NCBI GenBank assembly: GCA_964499235.1
Contig: CAZCKC010000001.1
Span: forward strand, 62,001 to 126,000
Length of the DNA stretch: 64,000 bases
Origin: JAFGRR01 sp964499235
GTDB lineage: Bacteria; Planctomycetota; Phycisphaerae; UBA1845; Fen-1342
Direction of reading: 5' to 3'
Positions 8,180 through 15,364 of this stretch are shown here, in pieces. The stretch's first letter is position 1; each line of letters starts with the position of its first letter. The notes beneath the pieces are model-generated. The model ran no database searches. It had not been told where the DNA came from and was given only the letters and a program-made list of their open reading frames with translations. Both the position numbers and the translations under genes were made by a program.

Positions 8180-10141
8180 TTACTTTTCCGTTTCTGCCTC
8201 GGCGAGGGCCTTGGCAATGCCCTTTTCCGCCAGCGGCAGGGTCCGCTTGCCAAACTGGTCGAGCGCCTGGTGCAGCGCGTCGAGATCGTCGGGGTGCTTC
8301 GCCATCGCGCGCAACGCCTGCATGTCCTGCTCGATCGCAATCCGCGCTTCGGGTTCGAGCGCGTCGCCGACCTGCGCGAGCATCTGCTCGGTCTTGGCCG
8401 TGTCGAACGCCACCTGGTTGACGAGATCGATGCGGCGGTGCGCGTCAATGTCCTCTTTCGCGAACTGCACGCTTTCGGTCGTGATCCGCTGCACTTCCTC
8501 GCGCGTCAGCCCGCGGCTCGGCACGACCTGGATGCTGGCCGCCTGGCCGCTGCGCTGCTCGGTGGCCGAAACCTTCAGAATACCGTTCGCGTCGAGCAGG
8601 AACTCGACCTCGACCTTCGGCATGCCGGCCGGCATCGGCGGGATCCCCTTGAGCTCGAATTCGCCCAGCGACCGGCAGTCGGCCGCCAGCTCGCGCTCGC
8701 CTTGGAGGATGTTGAGCTTGATGCCGGTCTGGTTGTCCACGAAGGTCGTGAACATCTCCGTCGCCCGGCAGGGGATCGTCGCGTTCCGCATGATCAGCTT
8801 GCCGACCGCGCCGCCCATCGTCTCGATCCCCAGCGACAGCGGCGTGACGTCGAGCAGCAGCATATCCCACTTCTTGCCCGTCAGCATCGCTCCCTGGATG
8901 GCCGCGCCCAGCGCCACGACCTCGTCCGGGTCAAGCGCGGTGTACGGCGGGCGGCCGAAGAAGTCCGCCACTTGCCGCCGCACGATCGGTGCGCGGGTCG
9001 AGCCGCCCACGAGAATCAACTGATCCAGGTCGTCGCGGGTGAGCCCGGCGTCCTTCAGCGCGCTGTCCGTGAGGTCGAGCGTCCGCTTGACCAGCGGCGT
9101 CACGAGCGTCTCCAGCTCCGCCTGCGTGATCGTCCGCTGGTAGGTCCGCCCGTCGCCGAGGTCGAGGCTGATCGCGGCCGTCCGCTCGGTGGCGAGGCGG
9201 ATCTTCACGGCCTCCGCCAGCCCGCGCAACGCCTGCTGCGTCACCGGCGAATCGATCGCGACGCCGAACTGCTCCTGCACCTCTTTCGCGACGAGCTGAA
9301 TGATCGTCCGGTCGAAATCGTCGCCGCCGAGGTGCGTGTCGCCGGCCGTGCTCAGGACCTGGAAGATCCCCGCCTCCAGCCGCAACACCGAGATGTCAAA
9401 CGTGCCGCCGCCGAGGTCGTAGACCGCGACGGTCTGCGACTTCTCCTCGGCCATCGGGCTGTCGAGCGGGTCCTCGGAGCACTTCGGCTGCGGCAGCGGC
9501 GTGTGCCCGGGCGGCTTGGCCGATGCGTCTTCCTTGGCGGCCGGCACGCCGGTCGCGCCCTGCTCGCGGAGGCCGATGCCGTACGCGAGGGCGGCGGCCG
9601 TCGGCTCGTTGATGATTCGTAGGACCTCGAGGCCGGCGGCCACGCCGGCGTCACGGGTGGCTTGCCGCTGGGCGTCGTCGAAGTAGGCGGGCACGGTGAT
9701 GACCGCTTTGCGAACCGGGCGTCCGAGGGCCCGCTCGGCCCGCTCCTTCAGCGAGCGCAGAATCACCGAGGAGATCTCTTCGGGCGTGAAGTCGCGGCCC
9801 TCGATGTCGACCACCAGCGTGTCGCGCGGGCCGGCCTTGACGGCGTAGGAAAGGAACGGCAGTTCGGACTTGATCTCCGCAAGGCTCTTGCCGATCAGCC
9901 GCTTGATCGAATAGACGGTGGTTGACGGGTTCTCGACCGCGTGGTTGCGGGCGGTCCAGCCGATCGAGACCTGCGGCGGCTGGTCGGAACCTCGCGGCAC
10001 GACGCCGATGACGGAGGGCAGGCGGCCATCCTGGTTGGCGTCGCGCAGGACCTGCGGGCCGCGCTCGTCGACGTAGGCGACGAGCGAGAAGGTCGTGCCG
10101 AGATCGATTCCAATGACGGGTTCGGCGGCGGGATCAGCCAT
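8180..10141 (-). CDS. hscA: Hsp70-type chaperone HscA
   Basis: A 653-residue Hsp70: ATPase start 'IGIDLGTTFSLVAY' (11-24), 'VPAYFDDAQRQATRDA' (150-165), 'NEPTAAALAYG' (178-188), 'YDLGGGTFDISVL' (241-253) and 'LVGGSTRAPIV', then a substrate-binding domain and helical lid. It releases clusters from IscU using ATP and the co-chaperone HscB. Its place between hscB and fdx identifies it as HscA rather than DnaK. Start and stop codons of hscB and hscA overlap as TGATG at 10143-10139, implying coupled translation, so ATG 10141 is the start. A polar insert of about 45 residues (190-236) before the phosphate loop is absent from typical HscA and DnaK. Confidence 0.93.
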   Translation of the reverse strand: MADPAAEPVIGIDLGTTFSLVAYVDERGPQVLRDANQDGRLPSVIGVVPRGSDQPPQVSIGWTARNHAVENPSTTVYSIKRLIGKSLAEIKSELPFLSYAVKAGPRDTLVVDIEGRDFTPEEISSVILRSLKERAERALGRPVRKAVITVPAYFDDAQRQATRDAGVAAGLEVLRIINEPTAAALAYGIGLREQGATGVPAAKEDASAKPPGHTPLPQPKCSEDPLDSPMAEEKSQTVAVYDLGGGTFDISVLRLEAGIFQVLSTAGDTHLGGDDFDRTIIQLVAKEVQEQFGVAIDSPVTQQALRGLAEAVKIRLATERTAAISLDLGDGRTYQRTITQAELETLVTPLVKRTLDLTDSALKDAGLTRDDLDQLILVGGSTRAPIVRRQVADFFGRPPYTALDPDEVVALGAAIQGAMLTGKKWDMLLLDVTPLSLGIETMGGAVGKLIMRNATIPCRATEMFTTFVDNQTGIKLNILQGERELAADCRSLGEFELKGIPPMPAGMPKVEVEFLLDANGILKVSATEQRSGQAASIQVVPSRGLTREEVQRITTESVQFAKEDIDAHRRIDLVNQVAFDTAKTEQMLAQVGDALEPEARIAIEQDMQALRAMAKHPDDLDALHQALDQFGKRTLPLAEKGIAKALAEAETEK

Positions 10142-10752
10142 CAATGTTGTTCCAGCATCTTCTGGTAGTAACTGTGCGTGTTCAGCTGCGATCGTAGTGC
10201 CTGCCGGATAGCCTCGTCGCCGGGGAGCTGCCGGGCGAGCCCGCTGATCTCCTCCAGCGTCGCCTGGCGGCGCGACTCGATATCGGCGCGGAGCGTGGCG
10301 AGCTCGGCGTCGTTGCCGGCCGCCTCGGCCTCGGCGAGCTGCTCCCGCAGCTCGAGCGACTCCATCAGGACCTCGGGCGGGACCTCGCGGTCTTCGGCCG
10401 ACGACTTTCCACCGGCCATCTCGAGCAGATAGGCCGCCCGCAGCACCGGATTGAGCAGCACGGTGCGGGCTTGGTTGAGCTGCGAGGTCGTGCGGAGGCT
10501 CTGGAGCTCGTTCTCGGGATCACCGCCGCTGACGCGGTCCGGATGGACCTCACGGGCGAGCTCGAGGTAACGCTGCTGGACGAGCTTCGGGTCGATGTCG
10601 AAGGTGGCGTCGAGGCCGAAGAGCGCAAAGTGATTCGTGTTGCCGAGCTCGTAGAGTGTGTGGCAGTGCGCGCAGACAGCGGGGCTCTGCATGTGCTGCT
10701 GGCACTCCGCACACTTGATCGGCGTCGCCTTGGCGACCACATCAGAAGCCAT
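10141..10752 (-). CDS. hscB: HscB co-chaperone with N-terminal zinc-binding motif
   Basis: A 203-residue J-domain protein. Residues 14-30 hold two CxxC pairs (C14, C17, C27, C30), a zinc site known from eukaryotic HSCB but missing in E. coli HscB. The J-domain follows, 'NHFALFGLDATFDID' (40-54), with the HPD motif at 70-72. The C-terminal half (about 120-200) is the three-helix domain that binds IscU. It delivers IscU to HscA and stimulates its ATPase. ATG 10752 has GAGGA upstream; the open frame reaches 10821 but those residues look non-coding. It overlaps hscA by the TGATG junction and lies 167 bases after iscA. Confidence 0.9.
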   Translation of the reverse strand: MASDVVAKATPIKCAECQQHMQSPAVCAHCHTLYELGNTNHFALFGLDATFDIDPKLVQQRYLELAREVHPDRVSGGDPENELQSLRTTSQLNQARTVLLNPVLRAAYLLEMAGGKSSAEDREVPPEVLMESLELREQLAEAEAAGNDAELATLRADIESRRQATLEEISGLARQLPGDEAIRQALRSQLNTHSYYQKMLEQH

Positions 10753-10919
10753 CGCAAAGTTCCTCGTCCGCTGCGGCACCGGGGCCGTGGGCGGTAAAAG
10801 CAGCGCGACCCGCGCGAGCATCCGCCGGCGGGGCGCCGGGGCGGTTCACGCGGGTCGCGCTGGCTGCCAGCTCGCGCCCGTTGTCGCCGAATGGCCGGCG
10901 ACCGCGTCGGTTGATCGCG

Positions 10920-11336
10920 TCAGGCGGAGTAGCTGCTGCCGCAGCCACACGTGTGCCGGGCGTTCGGGTTATTGAAGGTGAACCCGGCGCCCATCATCGT
11001 TTCCTGCCAGTCGATCACCGTGCCGTCGAGATTGCCGACAACGAAGCTCTTGAGATCGCAGACGATCGGGAAGCCCTGCGAGCTGAAGACCTCGTCGGTG
11101 TCCGCGACCGGGGCGTGCGCCTCGTCGCGGAGGTCGAGGACGTACTGCAGTCCGCTGCAGCCGCCGCCCTTCACGCCAACGTACAGGTACGTCGTTTCGG
11201 CCAGGTTTTCCTTTTCGAGATGTTCGCGAACCTTCTCGGCCGCCTTCTCGCTGAGCCGGATGCCGGTGTTGTCGTCTGCGACCTTAGCGCGGTCGATCAG
11301 GGGCGTCTGGGGTGGAGTCGTCGTATCGCTGCTCAT
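10920..11336 (-). CDS. iscA: A-type iron-sulfur carrier IscA (HesB family)
   Basis: A 138-residue A-type carrier with the three conserved cysteines: C60 in 'KGGGCSGLQY' and C130, C132 in the C-terminal 'CGCGSS'. A non-conserved acidic/polar head of about 25 residues comes first. It carries or inserts clusters into target proteins; ErpA is an alternative name, but its place after iscU supports IscA. ATG 11336 is chosen because AGGA lies 9 bases upstream; ATG 11345 is too close to that site. Fourth gene of the isc operon. Confidence 0.9.
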   Translation of the reverse strand: MSSDTTTPPQTPLIDRAKVADDNTGIRLSEKAAEKVREHLEKENLAETTYLYVGVKGGGCSGLQYVLDLRDEAHAPVADTDEVFSSQGFPIVCDLKSFVVGNLDGTVIDWQETMMGAGFTFNNPNARHTCGCGSSYSA

Positions 11337-11402
11337 TCGTGTCATTCCTGCGTTAGTTGGACCTGCATCGCGCACGCGGGCGATGCCGAAGACTATTCCC
11401 AA

Positions 11403-11834
11403 TTAAGCCGACGCGGTGGCCGCGGCCGAGTTGGCGGCGGTCGCCGTGTCACCCGTTTCGAGCTTCTTCTTCAAGTCGGTGATCGCAGCGCGGATCGCGT
11501 CTTCAGCGAGAACGCTACAGTGGATCTTGACCGGCGGCAACGAGAGCTCCTTGACAATCTCGGTGTTCTTGATGCCGAGGGCCTCGTCGAGGGTCTTGCC
11601 TTTGACCCACTCGGTCGCCAGCGAACTGGAGGCGATCGCCGAGCCGCAGCCAAACGTCTTGAACTTCGCGTCCACGATCCGCTGCTGATCGTCGATCTGG
11701 ATCTGCAGCTTCATCACGTCGCCGCACTCCGGGGCGCCGACCACCCCGGTGCCCACGTTCTGGCTGTCCTTGTCGAGGGCGCCGACGTTCCGCGGATTCT
11801 GATAATGGTCAATCACTTTGTTGCTGTAAGCCAT
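11403..11834 (-). CDS. iscU: iron-sulfur cluster scaffold IscU
   Basis: A 143-residue scaffold protein. Ligands C37 and D39 ('PECGD'), C63 ('FGCGSA') and C106 ('IHCSVLAEDA') are all present. The HscA recognition motif LPPVK is intact at 99-103, which distinguishes it from SUF-type SufU and fits the hscBA genes downstream. An alanine-rich tail of about 15 residues ends the protein. It receives sulfur from IscS and assembles [2Fe-2S] clusters. Start ATG 11834; it lies 139 bases after iscS and 66 before iscA, and the non-coding gaps show no obvious terminator. Confidence 0.95.
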   Translation of the reverse strand: MAYSNKVIDHYQNPRNVGALDKDSQNVGTGVVGAPECGDVMKLQIQIDDQQRIVDAKFKTFGCGSAIASSSLATEWVKGKTLDEALGIKNTEIVKELSLPPVKIHCSVLAEDAIRAAITDLKKKLETGDTATAANSAAATASA

Positions 11835-11973
11835 CGGTCGAACTCCTGCATCATCGCAGTGATTAGTACGCTCTGTCCGCTGTCACGTTCGAGCCGGCGT
11901 CCCCCGACTCGGTTGATTACGCGCTGGTCATCGGCACCCGCCACCGGCGCTCGCCGGCTGCGGTCCGCGCCGG

Positions 11974-13185
11974 TCAGTGGGCGGCCCACTGAACCTGGCT
12001 GAGGTCGATGCCCTCGGCCGCCATCTCCGCCAGCGGGCTCATCTCGCGGAGCTTCTTGACCGTCGTGACCACGCTCTCGATCACCCGGTCGATCTCCTCT
12101 TCCGTGTTGAATCGCCCCAGCGAGAAGCGGATGCTGCTATGGGCGAGGTCATCGCCGACGCCCAGTGACTTGAGCACATAGCTCGGCTCGAGCGACGCGC
12201 TCGTGCAGGCCGAGCCGCTCGAGACCGCCACGTCACTGAAGCCCATCATCAGGCTCTCGCCCTCCACGTAGGCGAACGAGAGGTTGAGGTTCGTCGGCGT
12301 CCGCTCGGTCCGGTGCCCGTTGAGGTAGACCTCCTCGCACGCGCTCGTGATGCCGTTGAGCAGCTTGTCCCGCATCGCCGTCAGGCGCGCCGTCTCGGCG
12401 GCCATCTCCTCGCGACAGATTTCAGCCGCCTTGCCGAGGCCCACGATCCCGGGCACGTTCAGCGTCCCGGAGCGCATGCCGCGTTCGTGGCCGCCGCCGT
12501 GTATCACTGCTTCGCAGCGCACCCGCGGGCGCTTGCGGCGGACGTACAACGCGCCGACGCCCTTTGGGCCGTAAATCTTGTGGGCACTGCACGACAGCAG
12601 GTCGATGCCCATCTCGTTCACGTCGATCGGCACCTTGCCGTAGGTCTGGCAGGCGTCGGTGTGGAAGATCACGCCGCGCTCCTTGCAAAGCGCCCCGATC
12701 TCCTTGATCGGGTGTAGCGTGCCGATCTCGTTGTTGCCGTGCATGATCGTGACCAGGATCGTCTCGTCGGTCAGCGCCTCGCGCACCTGCTCGGCGTTGA
12801 CCCGCCCATCCTTGTCGACCGGCAAGAACGTGACCCGGAAGCCCTTCTGCTCCAGCCACTTGCAGGGGTCGATCGTCGCCTTGTGCTCGGACACCTGCGT
12901 GATGATGTGCTTGCCGCGGTCGGCGTACATCGCCGCCAGACCCTTGATCGCGATGTTGTTGCTCTCGGTCGCGCCGCTCGTGAAGATGATCTCTTTCGAA
13001 TCGGCCCCGATCACGCTCGCGACCTGCCCCCGGGCTTGGTCGACCGCTTCCTCCGCCTCCCAGCCGAACGGGTGGCTCCGCGAGGCCGCGTTCCCGAATT
13101 TCTCCACGAAGTACGGCAACATCGCTTCCAGGACCCGCGGGTCCATCGGCGTGGTAGCATTGTTATCCAGGTAAATCGGCTTCAT
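11974..13185 (-). CDS. iscS: cysteine desulfurase IscS
   Basis: A 403-residue class V PLP enzyme that takes sulfur from cysteine for cluster assembly and tRNA thiolation. Seen are 'YLDNNATTPMDP' at the start, 'HTDACQTYGK' (175-184), the PLP lysine K203 in 'CSAHKIYGPKG', and the flexible-loop active cysteine C327 in 'SSGSACTSASLEPSYVL'. Length and loop type match group I (IscS/NifS). It begins 3 bases after iscR ends. The C terminus lacks the exact E. coli 'SIxWxHH' tail but ends in 'VQWAAH', a similar IscU-contact segment. Confidence 0.95.
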   Translation of the reverse strand: MKPIYLDNNATTPMDPRVLEAMLPYFVEKFGNAASRSHPFGWEAEEAVDQARGQVASVIGADSKEIIFTSGATESNNIAIKGLAAMYADRGKHIITQVSEHKATIDPCKWLEQKGFRVTFLPVDKDGRVNAEQVREALTDETILVTIMHGNNEIGTLHPIKEIGALCKERGVIFHTDACQTYGKVPIDVNEMGIDLLSCSAHKIYGPKGVGALYVRRKRPRVRCEAVIHGGGHERGMRSGTLNVPGIVGLGKAAEICREEMAAETARLTAMRDKLLNGITSACEEVYLNGHRTERTPTNLNLSFAYVEGESLMMGFSDVAVSSGSACTSASLEPSYVLKSLGVGDDLAHSSIRFSLGRFNTEEEIDRVIESVVTTVKKLREMSPLAEMAAEGIDLSQVQWAAH

Positions 13186-13188
13186 CGT

Positions 13189-13674
13189 CTACGCACTCAC
13201 CTTCGCTCGAGCCTTGCCATTCTCCCGACCGTTTTCGTCGGAAAGTTTCAAATCCATCGGCCACTGGTCGAACGCCAAGTCCGCGATCGAAACACTTTCG
13301 AGAAATGTCTCGAACGCCGCGTGCACCCGGTTCAACGGGCCGCGAATCGCGCAGACGTCTTCGCGATCGCATCGGCTGGTCTCGGGATCGCTGTGGGCAC
13401 ACGGCACCAAGGCGACCGGGGCGTCCACCGCGAGGATTAAGTCGTGCAGCGAGATCGCGGTGGGAGCCTTCGCCAGCTGGTAGCCGCCCCGCGAGCCGCG
13501 CGTCGAGCTGACCAAGTTGGCCTGCGTCATCCGCTTCAGAACGTTCATCAGCAGCGGGAGCGGCACACGGTGCTCCTCAGCGATGTCGCGGGCGCTGCAA
13601 ATCTGGCCCCGACAGTTCGCGAGGTGCGAAACCGCTACCAAAGCGTATTCGGCACGTTTCGTGAGCGTTAACAC
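13189..13674 (-). CDS. iscR: Rrf2-family regulator IscR
   Basis: A 161-residue Rrf2 winged-helix protein: 'LTLTKRAEYALVAVSHLA' at the start, wing 'SSTRGSRGGYQLAKAP' (about 57-72) and three clustered cysteines, 'CAHSDPETSRC' followed by 'DREDVC', matching the C-x9-C-x5-C-like cluster site of IscR. A bound [2Fe-2S] cluster would let it sense cluster supply and repress its own operon. The start is GTG at 13674, with AGGAG 7 bases upstream. First gene of the operon, 3 bases before iscS, about 28 bases downstream of the predicted transcription start. Confidence 0.9.
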   Translation of the reverse strand: MLTLTKRAEYALVAVSHLANCRGQICSARDIAEEHRVPLPLLMNVLKRMTQANLVSSTRGSRGGYQLAKAPTAISLHDLILAVDAPVALVPCAHSDPETSRCDREDVCAIRGPLNRVHAAFETFLESVSIADLAFDQWPMDLKLSDENGRENGKARAKVSA

Positions 13675-13708
13675 AGCAAGGCTCCTGGTCCGCTGAATCG
13701 ATGCCTTG

Positions 13709-13737
13709 AATATAGTATCGCAGAGGTACTATTTCAA
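13709..13737 (-). promoter_or_regulatory. isc operon promoter with embedded inverted repeat
   Basis: Read on the minus strand, TTGAAA (13737-13732) and TATATT (13714-13709) are separated by exactly 17 bases, a near-consensus sigma-70 promoter. Between and overlapping them is the inverted repeat ATAGTA-N9-TACTAT (13712-13732). Its ATA...TAT ends recall the class of site bound by cluster-loaded IscR, although the spacing is shorter than the 25-base E. coli type 1 site. Autoregulation is inferred. Confidence 0.75.
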
Positions 13738-13869
13738 TACGCCGGGGCGTGTCGGAAGTATTGCTTGACCGCAACGCCGCAAGCGCTTTCTTTAAAGCGA
13801 GTTAGGGCTGTGAACGCTGCGAGCCGCTCCAGAAAATTCCGTGAAAAATGCGCAAGGCCCGCCACGTGG

Positions 13870-14163
13870 TCAGTCCCAGGCGGCCAATTGGCGGCCAATC
13901 TTATCGGCGGGAACCCCGATAATAGCGACACGTTTTGTCTGGTTAGATTGGCCGGCGACAATGGAGACCTGTTGCCGCTTGATCCCGAGCGACTTGGCCA
14001 GCAGGCGGATGACCGCGGCGTTCGCCCGACCGGCCTCCGGGGCGGCCGTCACCTGAATCTTTAACGCGTCACCGAGCGGACCGACAAGCTGATTGCGGGA
14101 CGCATTCGGGATAACTTTGATCTGGAACTCGCACCGGTCGCCATCGGTCGTGATGGGGATCAT
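13870..14163 (-). CDS. DUF167 (YggU/UPF0235) protein
   Basis: A 97-residue protein matching the UPF0235 family: 'IKVIPNASRNQLVG', 'LKIQVTAAPEAGRANAAVI' split over residues 34-52, 'LLAKSLGIKRQQVSIVAGQ' and 'KRVAIIG'. This small alpha/beta fold has no settled function. ATG 14163. A short hairpin, CGCTTT-N4-AAAGCG (13784-13799), lies downstream but has no T-tract. It is read in the same direction as lptB, 79 bases away. Confidence 0.85.
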   Translation of the reverse strand: MIPITTDGDRCEFQIKVIPNASRNQLVGPLGDALKIQVTAAPEAGRANAAVIRLLAKSLGIKRQQVSIVAGQSNQTKRVAIIGVPADKIGRQLAAWD

Positions 14164-14242
14164 TTGCTGTGATCCATCGGCCCCAGCGGCGCCAGCGGTG
14201 GGAAGCCCGAATCCCGGTTGGCCGGCAGGCGGTCAAGTGCGA

Positions 14243-15037
14243 TTACGCGGACTGTTTCTTCTCGGCGGCGTGCCGCGCCCGCAACTCGCTCCGCGCCTTC
14301 GGCGGCGGGGCGAACTCGTCGCCGCGGAAGGTGTTGCCAAGGTAACGCTCGCGGACGCGCGGGTCGTTCGTGACCTCGTAGGGCGTTCCCATTGCGATGA
14401 CCTGCCCTTTGTCGATCACGTAACTGCGGTCCGTCACCTTCAGCGTCTCGTGCACGTTGTGGTCGGTGAGCAGGATCGCGATCCCGCTGTCACGTAACCG
14501 CTGGATCTCCTCGCGCAGTTCCTCGACCGCTTTCGGGTCCACCCCGCTGAACGGCTCGTCCAGCAGGATCAGCAACGGGTCGGTGATCAGCGCCCGGGCG
14601 ATCTCGAGCTTCCGTCGTTCGCCACCCGAGACATTGCGGGCCAGGTTTTTGCGGACGATCGTCAGCCCGAACTGCTCCAGCAGTTCGTCGACCTTGGCCT
14701 TCCGCTGGCGGCGGCTGAACTTCATCGTCTCGCAGATCGCCATCAGGTTGTCTTGGACGGTCAGCCGCTGAAAGACGCTCGGCTCCTGCGAGAGATAGCC
14801 GATGCCCCGGCGGGCCCGCTGGTACATCGGCAGGCCGGTGATGTCCTGGCCGCGGAACCGGACGCGTCCGCCGTCGGGGGCGATCATGCCGACGGTGATC
14901 CGGAAGCTGGTGGTCTTGCCGGCACCATTTGCGCCCAGCAGCCCGACAATCTCCTGCTCCGCCACCGTGAAGCTGACATTGTCAACGACGACGCGGCCTG
15001 AGTAGGCCTTGACGAGGTTTTCGGTCTCAAGCAGCAT
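14243..15037 (-). CDS. lptB: LPS export ABC transporter ATPase LptB
   Basis: A 264-residue ABC ATPase: Walker A 'GANGAGKTT', Q-loop 'GYLSQEPSVFQRLTV', signature 'VSGGERRKLEIARAL', Walker B 'LLILLDEPFSGVD' and switch histidine in 'ILLTDHNVHETL'. The 'SQEPSVFQRLTVQDN' and 'DHNVHETL' blocks are typical of LptB, the motor that powers lipopolysaccharide export with LptFG. It has about 25 extra polar C-terminal residues. The LptFG, A and C genes are not in this window. ATG 15037 is used because a GAGG stretch lies a few bases upstream; a TTG at 15052 is less likely. Presence supports a two-membrane envelope. Confidence 0.88.
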   Translation of the reverse strand: MLLETENLVKAYSGRVVVDNVSFTVAEQEIVGLLGANGAGKTTSFRITVGMIAPDGGRVRFRGQDITGLPMYQRARRGIGYLSQEPSVFQRLTVQDNLMAICETMKFSRRQRKAKVDELLEQFGLTIVRKNLARNVSGGERRKLEIARALITDPLLILLDEPFSGVDPKAVEELREEIQRLRDSGIAILLTDHNVHETLKVTDRSYVIDKGQVIAMGTPYEVTNDPRVRERYLGNTFRGDEFAPPPKARSELRARHAAEKKQSA

Positions 15038-15364
15038 GTGGCCTCGCGCCAATCCCCGCGAATCGATTGTGGATAACTTGTGGAGGAAGGGGGCGGAATT
15101 GCCGTCGGGCAGCCAGCAATTTCGATGACCGGCCTGTCAATAACGTGAGGCGATTATCCAGACGATTTTGCCAGCAAAAAGCGCTTAAGGTGAGTAAATT
15201 CAGCGTGTTATGGGCTTTTGACGGGGAGGGGAGGTAAGCCCCCTGCGGACGACCGTCCCGCCTTCCCGTGACAGGCGTCACTCCTGCCCGAGAAGCGTGA
15301 AAAGGCATGTTACGATGTTGACAACTATCGCTCACGTTTTCCTAACACGCTTAATTAAAAACAC
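15038..15364. other. non-coding gap between lptB and the first lepB
   Basis: This 327-base stretch has no credible gene on either strand. It is AT-richer than its surroundings, with an AT-rich block around 15340-15370, the octamer AAGCGCTT at 15179-15186 and a TTGACA at 15318-15323 on the plus strand without a matching -10. No intrinsic terminator is evident. It probably holds the lptB promoter on the minus strand, which I could not place. Confidence 0.5.

Noticed and set aside
8156..9622. Long plus-strand open frame opposite hscA
   Set aside because: It is the antisense shadow of an unmistakable Hsp70.
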